DNA of 64,000 nt, taken from NCBI RefSeq assembly GCF_016863035.1, contig NZ_BOOC01000018.1:1-64000 (forward strand). Direction: 5' to 3'. Below the pieces are notes generated by a model. The model saw only the letters and a list, made by a program, of their open reading frames with translations, ran no database searches and had not been told where the DNA came from. Both the position numbers and the translations under genes were made by a program. Every line of letters begins with the position of its first letter. Within the stretch, counting starts at the first letter, position 1. Below, one piece after another: positions 42,511 to 50,072 of this stretch. The stretch comes from Microbispora corallina (GTDB taxonomy: Bacteria; Actinomycetota; Actinomycetes; Streptosporangiales; Streptosporangiaceae).

Positions 42511-43077
42511 TCAGTGGACCGCGCGGGTGCGCTTGCCGGGCACGATGCTCAGCCGGACGAGCGTGGGGAGACGGCGCAGGCCGAGCGTGGTGCGCAGATC
42601 GGGCACGGCCTCGTCGTGCAGCCGGGTCACCAGGGCGCCGAGGTCGGCCGGCTCCCGCGCCGACACGCCGAGGTCCAGGCGCGGCGCGTCGGGCCGGCCG
42701 CGTAGCACCGCGCGCGCCCGGCGGACGGCCGGATAGCCCATCACCTGGCCCGCCACGGCGTGGCTCGCGGGCCCGCCGTCGACCTCGGTGACCCCGGACA
42801 TGCCCGACTCCAGGCGCAGCCGCCGCAGCCGGTCCAGGCGCAGCAGCGAGACGAGCCAGGCGAGCCCGATGATCGCGAGCACCACCCCCGCCGCCGCGAC
42901 CGCGGGCCAGAACCACGGCCGGGTGGCCGCGAGCGCGGCCGCGCCCGGCTCCAGCAGTGGGCGGCGGGCGGCCGACGCTCCGAACGCGCCCAGTCCACGC
43001 GCGAGCGCCAGCCCGCCCACCACGAGCAGGACGAGCCCGACGAGGGCGAGGCCCGTCCGGTTGCCGCTTCGCTTCAC
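42511..43077 (-). CDS. amaP: AmaP, Asp23 membrane anchor protein
   Basis: A 188-aa protein with two membrane helices (LALVGLVLLVVGGLALARGL; FWPAVAAAGVVLAIIGLAWLVSLL) and a cytoplasmic Asp23-like tail (VMGYPAVRRARAVLRGR, LDLGVSAREPADLG). This two-helix hairpin with a Gls24-like end is the AmaP arrangement, which tethers Asp23 to the membrane (family knowledge). GTG 43077 has AAGGAG 8 nt upstream. It is the last gene of a six-gene minus-strand operon that starts at 45128. Confidence 0.82.
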   Translation of the reverse strand: MKRSGNRTGLALVGLVLLVVGGLALARGLGAFGASAARRPLLEPGAAALAATRPWFWPAVAAAGVVLAIIGLAWLVSLLRLDRLRRLRLESGMSGVTEVDGGPASHAVAGQVMGYPAVRRARAVLRGRPDAPRLDLGVSAREPADLGALVTRLHDEAVPDLRTTLGLRRLPTLVRLSIVPGKRTRAVH

Positions 43078-43104
43078 GGCGGTTCTCCTTCGTACGTCCG
43101 CGTC

Positions 43105-43713
43105 TCAGGACGGCCCGTGCGTCCGCACCCGCACGGACATGGGGTGGGCCGGGGCGAGCCGGTCGAGTTCCCGCTCGACGGCGGCCCGGACGCGCTCCCC
43201 CACGCCGGCCGTGTCGCGCAGGTCGGTGTCCGCCCGCACGTCGGCCCGCCACCCGTGCACGCGGGCCCGCGCGTGCCGCACGCCGTCCACGTGGGAGGCG
43301 GCCGCGGTCAGCACGGCGGACAGCGTCCGGCGCGGGACGCCCACCGCCAGATCGGGGTCGCCGGTGGTCAGCGTGACCATCCGTCCCCGGCCCGGGACCA
43401 GCGCGATCAGCAGGAGGAGCAGGCCGAGCAGAACGAGCGCGCTCGCCACCGCGAGCGCCCGGCCGTCGTCCCACGTCGTGGTCCGCAGCCACCGCGCCAC
43501 CTGGTCGTACGGCACGATGCGGACCGGGTTGCCCAGGAGCGTCGTGATGACCTGCACGGCGGTCACGACCCCGAGGGCCAGCAGCACGAGCGCCACGATG
43601 CCGGCCGGGCCCGCGCGGGTGGGCCGGAAGGCCCGGGCCACCCCCCGCGACTCGGGGCGGCGGGCCGGGACGAAGAACCGCGGGCCCTCCGACGGGCCGT
43701 GACCGGGCGTCAT
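43105..43713 (-). CDS. DUF6286-like membrane protein of the Asp23 cluster
   Basis: A 202-aa protein: a Pro/Arg-rich start, one helix GPAGIVALVLLALGVVTAVQVI, a short linker, a second helix LAVASALVLLGLLLLLIALVPG and a C-terminal Asp23-related domain (TVTTGDPDLAVGVPRRTLSAVL, DGVRHARARVHGWRADV). It resembles DUF6286 proteins that sit beside Asp23 and AmaP in actinomycetes. ATG 43713 overlaps the Asp23 stop by 4 nt (ATGA), so expression is coupled. Probably a second membrane anchor or scaffold. Confidence 0.8.
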   Translation of the reverse strand: MTPGHGPSEGPRFFVPARRPESRGVARAFRPTRAGPAGIVALVLLALGVVTAVQVITTLLGNPVRIVPYDQVARWLRTTTWDDGRALAVASALVLLGLLLLLIALVPGRGRMVTLTTGDPDLAVGVPRRTLSAVLTAAASHVDGVRHARARVHGWRADVRADTDLRDTAGVGERVRAAVERELDRLAPAHPMSVRVRTHGPS

Positions 43714-44039
43714 GGCCGATCCTCCTCGCGGGTCCGGGGCGCGGGACGCTGCGCCGGCACGAGCTCCACCACGTCGATGTCGACGTTCTCCACCGAGACG
43801 CCGGTGAGCTCGCGCACCCGCTCCCGCACGTGCTCCCGGATGTGCGCGGCGATCCCGCGCACGGGAGCCGGGTAGCGGACGGTCAGGTCGAACCGCACCG
43901 CGGCGACGGACCCGCTGAGCGAGCCGGAGGCGTGCGGCCTGCCGGCGACCTGGTCGTCCTCCCTGGCCACCTCTTCGGCGATCTTCATGAACGCGCGGTC
44001 CGAGATCGACGTCGTCCCGCGCGTCCCGGGCACGGTCAT
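43710..44039 (-). CDS. Asp23/Gls24 family protein (short copy)
   Basis: A 109-aa Asp23/Gls24 protein: ISDRAFMKIAEEVARED at the front, SVAAVRFDLTVRYPAPVRGIAAHIREHVRERVRELTG and VSVENVDIDVVELV. The final strand VxNVDIxV is the family's hallmark. ATG 44039 overlaps the DUF2273 stop (ATGA). It likely assembles with the other Asp23 copies on AmaP. The function of Asp23 in actinobacteria is envelope-stress homeostasis by analogy with Staphylococcus. Confidence 0.85.
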   Translation of the reverse strand: MTVPGTRGTTSISDRAFMKIAEEVAREDDQVAGRPHASGSLSGSVAAVRFDLTVRYPAPVRGIAAHIREHVRERVRELTGVSVENVDIDVVELVPAQRPAPRTREEDRP

Positions 44040-44224
44040 TGCCGCCGCGGATGCATCGTCGTCGGCATGTGGACGCCGCCTTCGAGGATCAGGCCGACGA
44101 AGAAGCCGACGATTCCGAGGACCAGCACGATGAGGAACGCGTTGAGCCCGCCGAACGCGCCCACGACTCCGAGCACCGTGCCGAACAGGAGCCCGGCCAG
44201 GGCCCATACGGGAAACTCCTCCAT
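44036..44224 (-). CDS. DUF2273-like small membrane protein
   Basis: A 62-aa protein, almost all membrane: MEEFPVWALAGLLFGTVLGVV, GLNAFLIVLVLGIVGFFVGLILEGG, then a short tail. DUF2273 proteins with this two-helix design sit between Asp23 genes in many Gram-positives. ATG 44224 has GAGGAAGG 7 nt upstream. Coupled to both neighbours (2-4 nt spacing or overlap). Confidence 0.85.
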   Translation of the reverse strand: MEEFPVWALAGLLFGTVLGVVGAFGGLNAFLIVLVLGIVGFFVGLILEGGVHMPTTMHPRRQ

Positions 44225-44226
44225 GA

Positions 44227-44628
44227 TCAACCTTCCTCTCGCGTGCCGCCGGCGCTCTCCACGTCGGCGACGATCACGTCGACAGGCCGGCCGTCCGCCA
44301 GGTCGGCGACGGCGTCCCGTACGGCTTCGGCGATCTCCGGCAGCGGCCGTCCGTACCGCGCCACGATGTGGATCTCGATCCGGTCGTCCCTGACGACCAC
44401 GCCGGGGACGAGCCCTCCCGGCAGGTACGTGGCCACCGCCCCGAACGGCCCGCGCGACAGGCGGACCACGTCGGGGCACGACTCCACCCGCGCGGCCACG
44501 TCCGCCGCGGAGACGTCCTTCGGGCGTCCGGTCGTCGTCCCGGTGGCGGTCTCCCCGTGCGTCGCCCCCTCGGCGGGGGCTCCGGGCGCCTCTGCGCGCC
44601 GGCTCGTCTCGGCCGGACCCGTGCTCAT
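44227..44628 (-). CDS. Asp23-like protein with low-complexity N-terminus
   Basis: A 133-aa protein. The first 50 residues are disordered (Ala/Thr/Glu-rich); the rest is Asp23-like: AADVAARVESCPDVVRL, GLVPGVVVRDDRIEIHIVARYGRPLPEIAEAVRDAVAD and VDVIVADVESA. The core has the length and strand order of the family but lacks the usual IA-x-x-V start. ATG 44628 overlaps the previous stop (ATGA). Confidence 0.8.
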   Translation of the reverse strand: MSTGPAETSRRAEAPGAPAEGATHGETATGTTTGRPKDVSAADVAARVESCPDVVRLSRGPFGAVATYLPGGLVPGVVVRDDRIEIHIVARYGRPLPEIAEAVRDAVADLADGRPVDVIVADVESAGGTREEG

Positions 44629-45128
44629 TGGACTCGCGGCTCCCCGTCCGTTCCGGACGGCTCCTCCTGCCGGGGCAGGTGCACGTCGTCGACGGCGATG
44701 TTGACCTCGGTGACCTCCAGCCCGCACATGCGCTCGACGGCGTCGATGACGTGGCGGCGGACGGCCTCCGCGAGATCGGGGATGGCCAGGCCGTACTCGA
44801 CCACGAGGTGGATGTCCACGGCGGCCTGCCGCTCGCCGACCTCGACGTCGATGCCGCGCGTCACCCCGTCCTCCGCGCCCAGCCGGCCCTTGAGGGCGCC
44901 GATGGCGCGGGCCGTGCCCGTGCCGAAGTCGTGCACGCCCTCGATCTCGCGGGCGGCCATGCCGCCGATCTTCGCCACGACCTCGTCCGCGATGACCGTG
45001 CGGCCCCGCTCGGTGGCCAGGCCCTTTCCCGTTTGCGACGGCGACGCGTGCGAACCGCCGAACCCCGGCCGGTCGCGCTTCTCCTGGACAGTCACGCCCC
45101 CCGCGGTTGGCGTGTTGGTCTCCGTCAT
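44625..45128 (-). CDS. Asp23/Gls24 family envelope stress protein (long copy)
   Basis: A 167-aa Asp23 protein. A disordered N-terminus is followed by RGRTVIADEVVAKIGGMAAREIEGVHDFG, the defining IAxxVVxKIAGxAAxExxGV motif, then VTRGIDVEVGERQAAVDIHLVVEYGLAIPDLAEAVRR and VTEVNIAVDDVHL. ATG 45128 has GGGGAG 5 nt upstream and is the first gene of the minus-strand operon. A sigma-B-like promoter (45189-45212) sits 61 bp upstream. The gas vesicle cluster starts on the other side. Confidence 0.9.
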   Translation of the reverse strand: MTETNTPTAGGVTVQEKRDRPGFGGSHASPSQTGKGLATERGRTVIADEVVAKIGGMAAREIEGVHDFGTGTARAIGALKGRLGAEDGVTRGIDVEVGERQAAVDIHLVVEYGLAIPDLAEAVRRHVIDAVERMCGLEVTEVNIAVDDVHLPRQEEPSGTDGEPRVQ

Positions 45129-45188
45129 GTGACTCCCCCGCTCCGACCCTGCGGTTGAGGAGGCGCTTCCCCTCGATTCACGCCCGTG

Positions 45189-45212
45189 ATACCCGGTTTG
45201 CGTAGAGTAATC
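45189..45212 (-). promoter_or_regulatory. Sigma-B-like promoter of the Asp23 operon
   Basis: On the minus strand GATT (45209-45212), a 14-nt spacer and GGGTAT (45189-45194) fit the GnnT-N14-16-GGGTA(T/C) consensus of actinobacterial stress sigma factors. It lies 61 nt upstream of the ATG at 45128. Matches are seen by eye only. Confidence 0.5.
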
Positions 45213-45369
45213 ATTCCTGTTCGGGCGAGGTTGGGTCACCGGAGACCCTCGAAACCCTCAAGCCTGACGAAGGACGGCACGGACCCGCGATCTCGGCGAT
45301 TCCGCCGAACAGATGGCCCTAAATCACTGCTTAGCCCGCCCCAAATCTGTCCGTTATGGGCGTGTATGA

Positions 45370-45394
45370 GTTTTTATGTCCACCTCTAGGGCAT
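45370..45394 (+). promoter_or_regulatory. Sigma-B-like promoter candidate of the gas vesicle operon
   Basis: GTTT (45370-45373), a 15-nt spacer and GGGCAT (45389-45394) fit the stress sigma consensus except for C in place of T at one -10 position. About 94 nt before the ATG at 45488. The 359-nt spacer shows no gene. Confidence 0.4.
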
Positions 45395-45487
45395 GCATAC
45401 CGTTCGATCGGGAGCGCACCGTCACAGCGGCGCCGCCCCCGCGGCCTGACCGGCGCTAACAGGGCGACCCGGCGAGGAGGGGCGATC

Positions 45488-46039
45488 ATGAAAGACGGAC
45501 TGAAGGTGGCCCTGGCAGTCATCGCAGGCTATTACCTCGGTCGGCATCACAAGCTGCGCTTCGCCTTCATGCTGGCGCTGGCGATCCTGGCCGGGCGGCT
45601 GAAGGGCGAGGGAGCCGTCGGGACCATCCTGGAGCAGGGCACCAAGATCCTGGGCAGCTCCCCCGAGCTGGGCAAGATCACCGAACGTGTGCGCGGCGAC
45701 CTGCTCGATATCGGCAAGGCGGCGGCCATGCGCGCCACGAGCAAGCAGATCGACTCCCTCAGCGACAGGCTGCACGAGCGGGCCGAGGCGCTGCGGCAGC
45801 CGAAGTCCCGCCGTGCCGAGGAGGAGGAAGAGGAGCCGCAGGAGGGCCGCCGGCGGGTCCCCCGGCCCGGCGCCCGCCGTCCCGCCCCCCGCGAGCCGGA
45901 GCCCGCCGAGGAGTACGACGAGGACGAGGAGTACGAGGAGCCGTACGACGAGGGCGAGGAGGAAGAGGAGCCGGAGCCTGAGGAGCGGCCCCGTCCCCGT
46001 CCGCGGCCGACCCGACCGGTGACCCGCTCGCGGAGGTGA
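45488..46039 (+). CDS. GvpY-like gas vesicle cluster protein
   Basis: A 183-aa protein: a hydrophobic N-terminus (LKVALAVIAGYYLGRHHKLRFAFMLALAILAGRL), a helical middle (KITERVRGDLLDIGKAAAMRA, QIDSLSDRLHERAEALRQ) and a Glu/Pro/Arg-rich tail (about 115-183) with E-runs and PRPRPRP. It resembles the membrane-associated protein called GvpY in streptomycete gas vesicle clusters (by context and N-terminus). ATG 45488 has GAGGAGG 8 nt upstream. It is the first gene of the gvp operon, and its stop lies 5 nt before the next ATG. Role unknown; perhaps attachment to the membrane. Confidence 0.7.
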   Translation: MKDGLKVALAVIAGYYLGRHHKLRFAFMLALAILAGRLKGEGAVGTILEQGTKILGSSPELGKITERVRGDLLDIGKAAAMRATSKQIDSLSDRLHERAEALRQPKSRRAEEEEEEPQEGRRRVPRPGARRPAPREPEPAEEYDEDEEYEEPYDEGEEEEEPEPEERPRPRPRPTRPVTRSRR

Positions 46040-46044
46040 GTCCG

Positions 46045-47553
46045 ATGACGGAGGAACGGCGGCAGGCACCGGGACCGGAGGGCGCGGCGCTGCCCACGCA
46101 CCGGCTCACTCAGGAGTTCCAGAACCTCGCGACGGCGGTGGCCGAGCGGGCGCTCGCGTCGGTCACCGACCGGGTGGACGCCCTGGCAGGACGGCTGACC
46201 GACTACGTGGAGCACGGCGGCACCGACCTGCTGAGCGCGGTGACCGGCAAGGAGGGCGGCGGCGGCCGGCTCAGGGCCGCGGCCGGCCGGCTGGCCGGCG
46301 GCGGCGCCCAGGGCGGCGGCCTGCTCGGCACGCTCGCCGGCCGTTTGACCGGCGGCGACGGGGGCGGCGTGCTCAAGGGCCTCGCGGAGCGGCTCACGGG
46401 CGGGGACGAGGGCGGCATCCTCGGGGCCCTGACGGGCGGCGACGGCGGCGGGAGCCATCCGGTCCGGGCGGCCCTCATGGCCTTCACCAAGGAGAAGATC
46501 AAGGGCGTCTTCGGCGGCGGAGGAGGAAAGGGCGCCAAGGGGGGCCGGGGCAAGAAGCTCAAGCTCACCAACATCGTCGAGTCGCTCGACATCGGCGCCC
46601 CCCTGCGCCTCGTCTACAACCAGTGGACCCAGTTCGAGGACTGGCCGGGCTTCATGAAGAAGGTCGAGACCGTCGAGCAGAAGTCCGACGAGAAGCTCGG
46701 ATGGCGGGCCCAGGTGTTCCTGTCCCACCGGAACTGGGAGTCCACGATCATCGAGCAGGTCCCGGACAGCCGCATCATCTGGCGGTCGCAGGGGCCCAAG
46801 GGGTACGTCAACGGGGCAGTGACGTTCCACGAGCTGTCGCCCGAGATGACCCGTGTGCTGCTCGTGCTCGAGTACTACCCGCATGGCCTGTTCGAGCACA
46901 CCGGGAACCTGTGGCGGGCTCAGGGCCGGCGGGCGCGGCTGGAGTTCAAGCACTTCCGGCGGCACGTGATGACGAACGCCCTGCTGCACCCGGACGAGAT
47001 CGAGGGCTGGCGGGGCGAGATCCGCGACAGCCAGGTCGTGAAGGACCACGAGACCGCCCTGCGCGAGGAGCGGGAGCGCGAGGAACGGGAGGCGCGCGAG
47101 CGCGGCGAGGAACCCGGGGAGGAGAGGCCGGAGGAGGCCGCCGAAGAGGAGATCCCGGAGGGGGAGGCCGCCGAAGAGGAGCCGTACGAGGAGGAAGAGG
47201 AAGAGGAAGAGGAGCCCGCCGAGGAGGAGGCCGAAGGCGAGGAGGAGCCCGAGGAAGAGCCCGAGGAAGAGCCCGCCCGGGCCCGGCCGCGCGAGTACGC
47301 CACGGCCGGAGCGGGGAGCCGAACCCGGACGGCGAGCGGGACGGCGCGCAGGAGTCCTCCGGCCCGCCGGGCGGAGGAGCCCCGCGCGGAGGAGCCGCGG
47401 ACCGGCCGCGCGGAGGAGCGGGGCGGCGCCCGCGAGAGCGGCGGCGAGGAGGACGAGGGCGGCGAGCGCCCGCGCGGCCCGGTGCGGCGGCGCAGGCCGC
47501 CGGCCGAGGAGCCGGCGCGGCCCGTCCGCCGCAGACGGCCGCCGGAGGAATGA
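46045..47553 (+). CDS. GvpZ-like SRPBCC domain protein
   Basis: A 502-aa protein. A helical N-terminus (1-55), Gly-rich linkers with GGDGGG repeats (about 70-165), an SRPBCC/cyclase-type lipid-binding domain (about 175-330: ESLDIGAPLRLVYNQWTQFEDWPGFMKKV, then WESTIIEQVPDSRIIWRSQG), then a very long charged tail (Glu-rich, about 345-430) and an Arg/Pro-rich end. The streptomycete GvpZ protein has the same SRPBCC centre. ATG 46045 has GGAGGTGA 5 nt upstream; a GTG at 46036 overlaps the previous stop but is less likely. Probably a gas vesicle accessory factor. Confidence 0.78.
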   Translation: MTEERRQAPGPEGAALPTHRLTQEFQNLATAVAERALASVTDRVDALAGRLTDYVEHGGTDLLSAVTGKEGGGGRLRAAAGRLAGGGAQGGGLLGTLAGRLTGGDGGGVLKGLAERLTGGDEGGILGALTGGDGGGSHPVRAALMAFTKEKIKGVFGGGGGKGAKGGRGKKLKLTNIVESLDIGAPLRLVYNQWTQFEDWPGFMKKVETVEQKSDEKLGWRAQVFLSHRNWESTIIEQVPDSRIIWRSQGPKGYVNGAVTFHELSPEMTRVLLVLEYYPHGLFEHTGNLWRAQGRRARLEFKHFRRHVMTNALLHPDEIEGWRGEIRDSQVVKDHETALREEREREEREARERGEEPGEERPEEAAEEEIPEGEAAEEEPYEEEEEEEEEPAEEEAEGEEEPEEEPEEEPARARPREYATAGAGSRTRTASGTARRSPPARRAEEPRAEEPRTGRAEERGGARESGGEEDEGGERPRGPVRRRRPPAEEPARPVRRRRPPEE

Positions 47554-47743
47554 CGGCAGCCGCCGCGCGCGCCTCGTGCGCCGCGGACGGCAGCGGACGC
47601 CGCCGGAGGAGTGACGCAGCCCGCGGACGGCCGCCGGACGAGTGGCGGCAGCCGCCGCGCGGCCCGTCCGCCTCAGCCGGCAGCCGGACGAGTGGCGGAA
47701 CCGAGACGAAGTCCACCGTGAGTGGCAGGAGGAGGAGAAGCGA
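47554..47743 (+). repeat. Decayed copies of the GvpZ 3' end
   Basis: The 190-nt spacer before gvpA repeats the last codons of the previous gene: GACGGCCGCCGGA occurs at the gene end and again near 47623-47635, each followed by a close match to GGCAGCCGCCGCGCG. Partial copies also occur around 47595-47610. It looks like unequal duplication of the 3' end, now interrupted by stops. Confidence 0.6.
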
Positions 47744-48148
47744 ATGACCGTAGCCGTACCATCGGGGGGCGGCGGGCTGCCCGGCCGCTCCACCGGTTCG
47801 GGCCTGGCGGACGTCATCGACACGATCCTGGACAAGGGTCTGGTCATCGACGCCTACGTCCGGGTCTCTCTCGTCGGCATCGAGGTCCTCACCATCGACG
47901 CGCGCGTCGTGGTGGCCAGCGTCGACACCTATCTCCGGTTCGCGGAGGCGGTGAACCGCCTCGACCTGTCGCAGACCCAGGAGGGCCTGCCCGAGCTGAT
48001 CGGCGACATGACGCAGGGGGTCGCGCACAACAAGTCGAAGGGCGTGGCCAAGGGCGTCCTGGAGGCGGCCGGGGAGAAGCTGCAGGACCTCATGTCGGGG
48101 TACGCGGAAGAGCCCGCTCCCCGTTCGCGGCGGCGGCGGGAGGACTGA
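47744..48148 (+). CDS. gvpA: GvpA major gas vesicle structural protein
   Basis: A 134-aa protein with the GvpA core at about 20-75: [44 protein letters not shown], the most conserved segment of the gas vesicle shell. A C-terminal extension ([20 protein letters not shown]) is typical of streptomycete-type GvpA proteins. The core beta-hairpin and flanking helices polymerise into the gas-permeable cylinder. ATG 47744 has GGAGGAG about 6 nt upstream. Two further GvpA-family genes (gvpJ, gvpS) follow. Confidence 0.93.
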   Translation: MTVAVPSGGGGLPGRSTGSGLADVIDTILDKGLVIDAYVRVSLVGIEVLTIDARVVVASVDTYLRFAEAVNRLDLSQTQEGLPELIGDMTQGVAHNKSKGVAKGVLEAAGEKLQDLMSGYAEEPAPRSRRRRED

Positions 48149-48150
48149 CC

Positions 48151-48945
48151 ATGTCGAGCTTCACCGAGGCGTCCGGAGCCACCGGAGCGGCGGGCCCCGG
48201 CGGGACGACGGCCTGCTACGTGTACGGCATCGTCCCGGAGGACGTGGAGATCAGTGAGGACGCGGTGGGGGTCGGCGAGCCGCCCGGGCGGATCAAGCTG
48301 GTCCGGCACGGCGAGATCGCCGCGCTGATCAGCGACGTCGACGTGGACCGCCCGCTCGGCCGGGCGCAGGACCTGGTGGCCCACGAGCAGTTGCTCGACG
48401 CGGCGGCCGCGGAGGTCCCGGTGCTGCCTTTGCGCTTCGGGGCGGTCGTGACGACGGCGGACGCGGTCGTCGAGGAGTTGCTGGCCCCCCACCACGACCA
48501 GTTCGCGGCGGCGCTGAAGGAGATCGAGGGCCGCACGCAGTACGTCCTCAAGGCCCGCTACCTCGAACGGCCCGTCCTGATGGAGGTCCTGTCGGAGAAC
48601 CCGGAGGCCGGGCATCTGCGCGACCGCATCAGGGACCTGCCGGAGGACGCCACGCGCAACGAGCGGATCCGGCTCGGCGAGATCATCACGTACGCCATCT
48701 CGGCGAAACGGGAGGCCGACAGTCAGGACGTGGTCGACCGGTTCGCCTCCTGCACGGCGGCCGCCGTCGTCCGGGAGCCCACCCACGAGCGGGACGCCGC
48801 CCACGTCGCGTTCCTCGTGGAGGACGAGCGTCAGGCCGACTTCGACCGCTGCGTGGAGGACCTGCGCCGCGACTGGGCCGACCGGGCCGAGATCCGGCTG
48901 CTCGGGCCGATGGCGCCGTACGACTTCGTGGTGACCCAGCGCTAG
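48151..48945 (+). CDS. gvpF: GvpF/L family gas vesicle protein (GvpF)
   Basis: A 264-aa protein with two alpha/beta subdomains. The start, CYVYGIVPEDVEI, leads to VRHGEIAALISDVDVDRPLGR, EVPVLPLRFGAVVTTADAV and, near the end, EDERQADFDRCVEDLRRDWADRAEIRLLGPMAPYDFV. All are GvpF/L landmarks. GvpF binds GvpA and assists shell assembly (family knowledge). ATG 48151 is 2 nt after the gvpA stop. Its paralogue GvpL is at 50065. Confidence 0.9.
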   Translation: MSSFTEASGATGAAGPGGTTACYVYGIVPEDVEISEDAVGVGEPPGRIKLVRHGEIAALISDVDVDRPLGRAQDLVAHEQLLDAAAAEVPVLPLRFGAVVTTADAVVEELLAPHHDQFAAALKEIEGRTQYVLKARYLERPVLMEVLSENPEAGHLRDRIRDLPEDATRNERIRLGEIITYAISAKREADSQDVVDRFASCTAAAVVREPTHERDAAHVAFLVEDERQADFDRCVEDLRRDWADRAEIRLLGPMAPYDFVVTQR

Positions 48946-48954
48946 GGAGGTGCC

Positions 48955-49188
48955 GTGGGACTGCTGAGCCTGCTCTTCGGCTGGCCGCTCGCCCCCGTCA
49001 AGGGCGTCATCCGGCTCGGCGAGCTCATCCAGGAGCAGGTCGAGCGCGAGATGCGCGACCCCGCGGCCGTACGGCGCCGGTTGGAGGCGATCGAGGAGGC
49101 GAGGCGCTCGGGCCGGATCTCCGAAGAGGAGGAGGCCCGGGCGGTCGAGGAGGTCCTCCGGACGATGACCGGCACACGGAGAGGGTGA
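48955..49188 (+). CDS. gvpG: GvpG gas vesicle protein
   Basis: A 77-aa protein: MGLLSLLFGWPLAPVKGVIRLGELIQEQVEREMRDP, then a charged helix (RRRLEAIEEARRSGRISEEEE). The FGWPLAPVKGV motif and the coiled-coil tail are typical of GvpG, an assembly factor. GTG 48955 is 9 nt after the gvpF stop with AGGGAGG upstream. Confidence 0.9.
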   Translation: MGLLSLLFGWPLAPVKGVIRLGELIQEQVEREMRDPAAVRRRLEAIEEARRSGRISEEEEARAVEEVLRTMTGTRRG

Positions 49189-49194
49189 CGACGG

Positions 49195-49659
49195 GTGCCT
49201 CCCAGGCGACGGGACCGCCCGGACGAGGGCGACGACCGTTATTACGAGGAGGAGTACGACGAGGAGCGGTACGCCGGGGACGACGGCGACGAGGGGGCTC
49301 CTGTCCAGGGGCGCCCCGTCGCCGGACGGCGGCCGCGCCGGGACTCGGTCGTCGTCCAGGCCGAGCCGCAGCGGCCCCGCCGGCGTCCGCTCACCGCGAC
49401 CTCGGCGGGCCGGGCCGGCCTGCGGCACATCGCCGACCTCACGGCGCGGGAGCCGGAGGCCGTCACGCTGGTCCAGCCCGTGGAGAACGGCTGGGTCGTC
49501 GACGTGGAAGTCGTCGAGGACCACCGCATCCCCTCATCGAGCGACATCATCGCGCTCTACGAGGCGCAGATGGACGAGGAGGGCAACCTGCTGTCGTACC
49601 GCCGCACGCGCCGCTACCGGCGCGGCGCGGGCGACCTCGGCGGAGGGTACGGACGATGA
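49195..49659 (+). CDS. gvpO: GvpO gas vesicle protein
   Basis: A 154-aa protein. The first 65 residues are disordered and charged (D/E/R-rich, RYYEEEYDEERYAGDD). The folded part is GvpO: GLRHIADLTAREPEAVTLVQPVENGWVVDVEVVEDHRIPSSSDII, LYEAQMDEEGNLLSYRRTRRY. GvpO is needed for vesicle formation in haloarchaea and actinomycetes. GTG 49195 is 6 nt after gvpG with GGAGAGGG upstream. In Streptomyces gvpO lies at the operon front; here it is internal. Confidence 0.88.
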   Translation: MPPRRRDRPDEGDDRYYEEEYDEERYAGDDGDEGAPVQGRPVAGRRPRRDSVVVQAEPQRPRRRPLTATSAGRAGLRHIADLTAREPEAVTLVQPVENGWVVDVEVVEDHRIPSSSDIIALYEAQMDEEGNLLSYRRTRRYRRGAGDLGGGYGR

Positions 49660-50072
49660 CCGATCCCCGATCGCGCCCGGTGATGCGCGAGTCGTACGCC
49701 CCTCCGGCCCCCATGGGCGGCAGGGAGTCGACGAACCTCGGCGACATCCTCGAACGCGTCCTCGACCGGGGCGTGGTCATCGCCGGGGACATCCGGGTCA
49801 ACCTGCTCGACATCGAGCTCCTCACGATCAAGCTTCGGCTCGTCATCGCGTCGGTCGACACGGCCCGCGAGCTCGGGATCGACTGGTGGGAGCACGACCC
49901 GTGGCTCAGCGGCCGGGACAGGGAGCTCAAGGACGAGAACCGCAGGCTGCGCGAGCGCCTGGCCGCCGTCGAGGAGCGGCTGGTCGAGCGCGAGGCCGTC
50001 GAGGCGGGCGACCACGCCCCCGACGAGGCGGCCGCGCAGCGGCGGCGCGGAACGGAGAGGCGCCGTGAGTGA
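49656..50072 (+). CDS. gvpJ: GvpJ gas vesicle protein (GvpA family)
   Basis: A 138-aa GvpA-family protein. The core is NLGDILERVLDRGVVIAGDIRVNLLDIELLTIKLRLVIASVDTARE (about 27-72), and then WWEHDPWLSGRDRELKDENRRLRERL with a coiled-coil tail. GvpJ is a minor shell/tip component. ATG 49656 overlaps the gvpO stop (ATGA). Confidence 0.9.
   Translation: MTDPRSRPVMRESYAPPAPMGGRESTNLGDILERVLDRGVVIAGDIRVNLLDIELLTIKLRLVIASVDTARELGIDWWEHDPWLSGRDRELKDENRRLRERLAAVEERLVEREAVEAGDHAPDEAAAQRRRGTERRRE

Noticed and set aside
45547-47847. 766-aa minus-strand reading frame across the GvpY- and GvpZ-like genes
   Set aside because: It is Leu/Arg/Ser low complexity produced by reading the Glu/Gly-rich plus-strand genes backwards; the plus genes have ribosome sites, domains and operon context.
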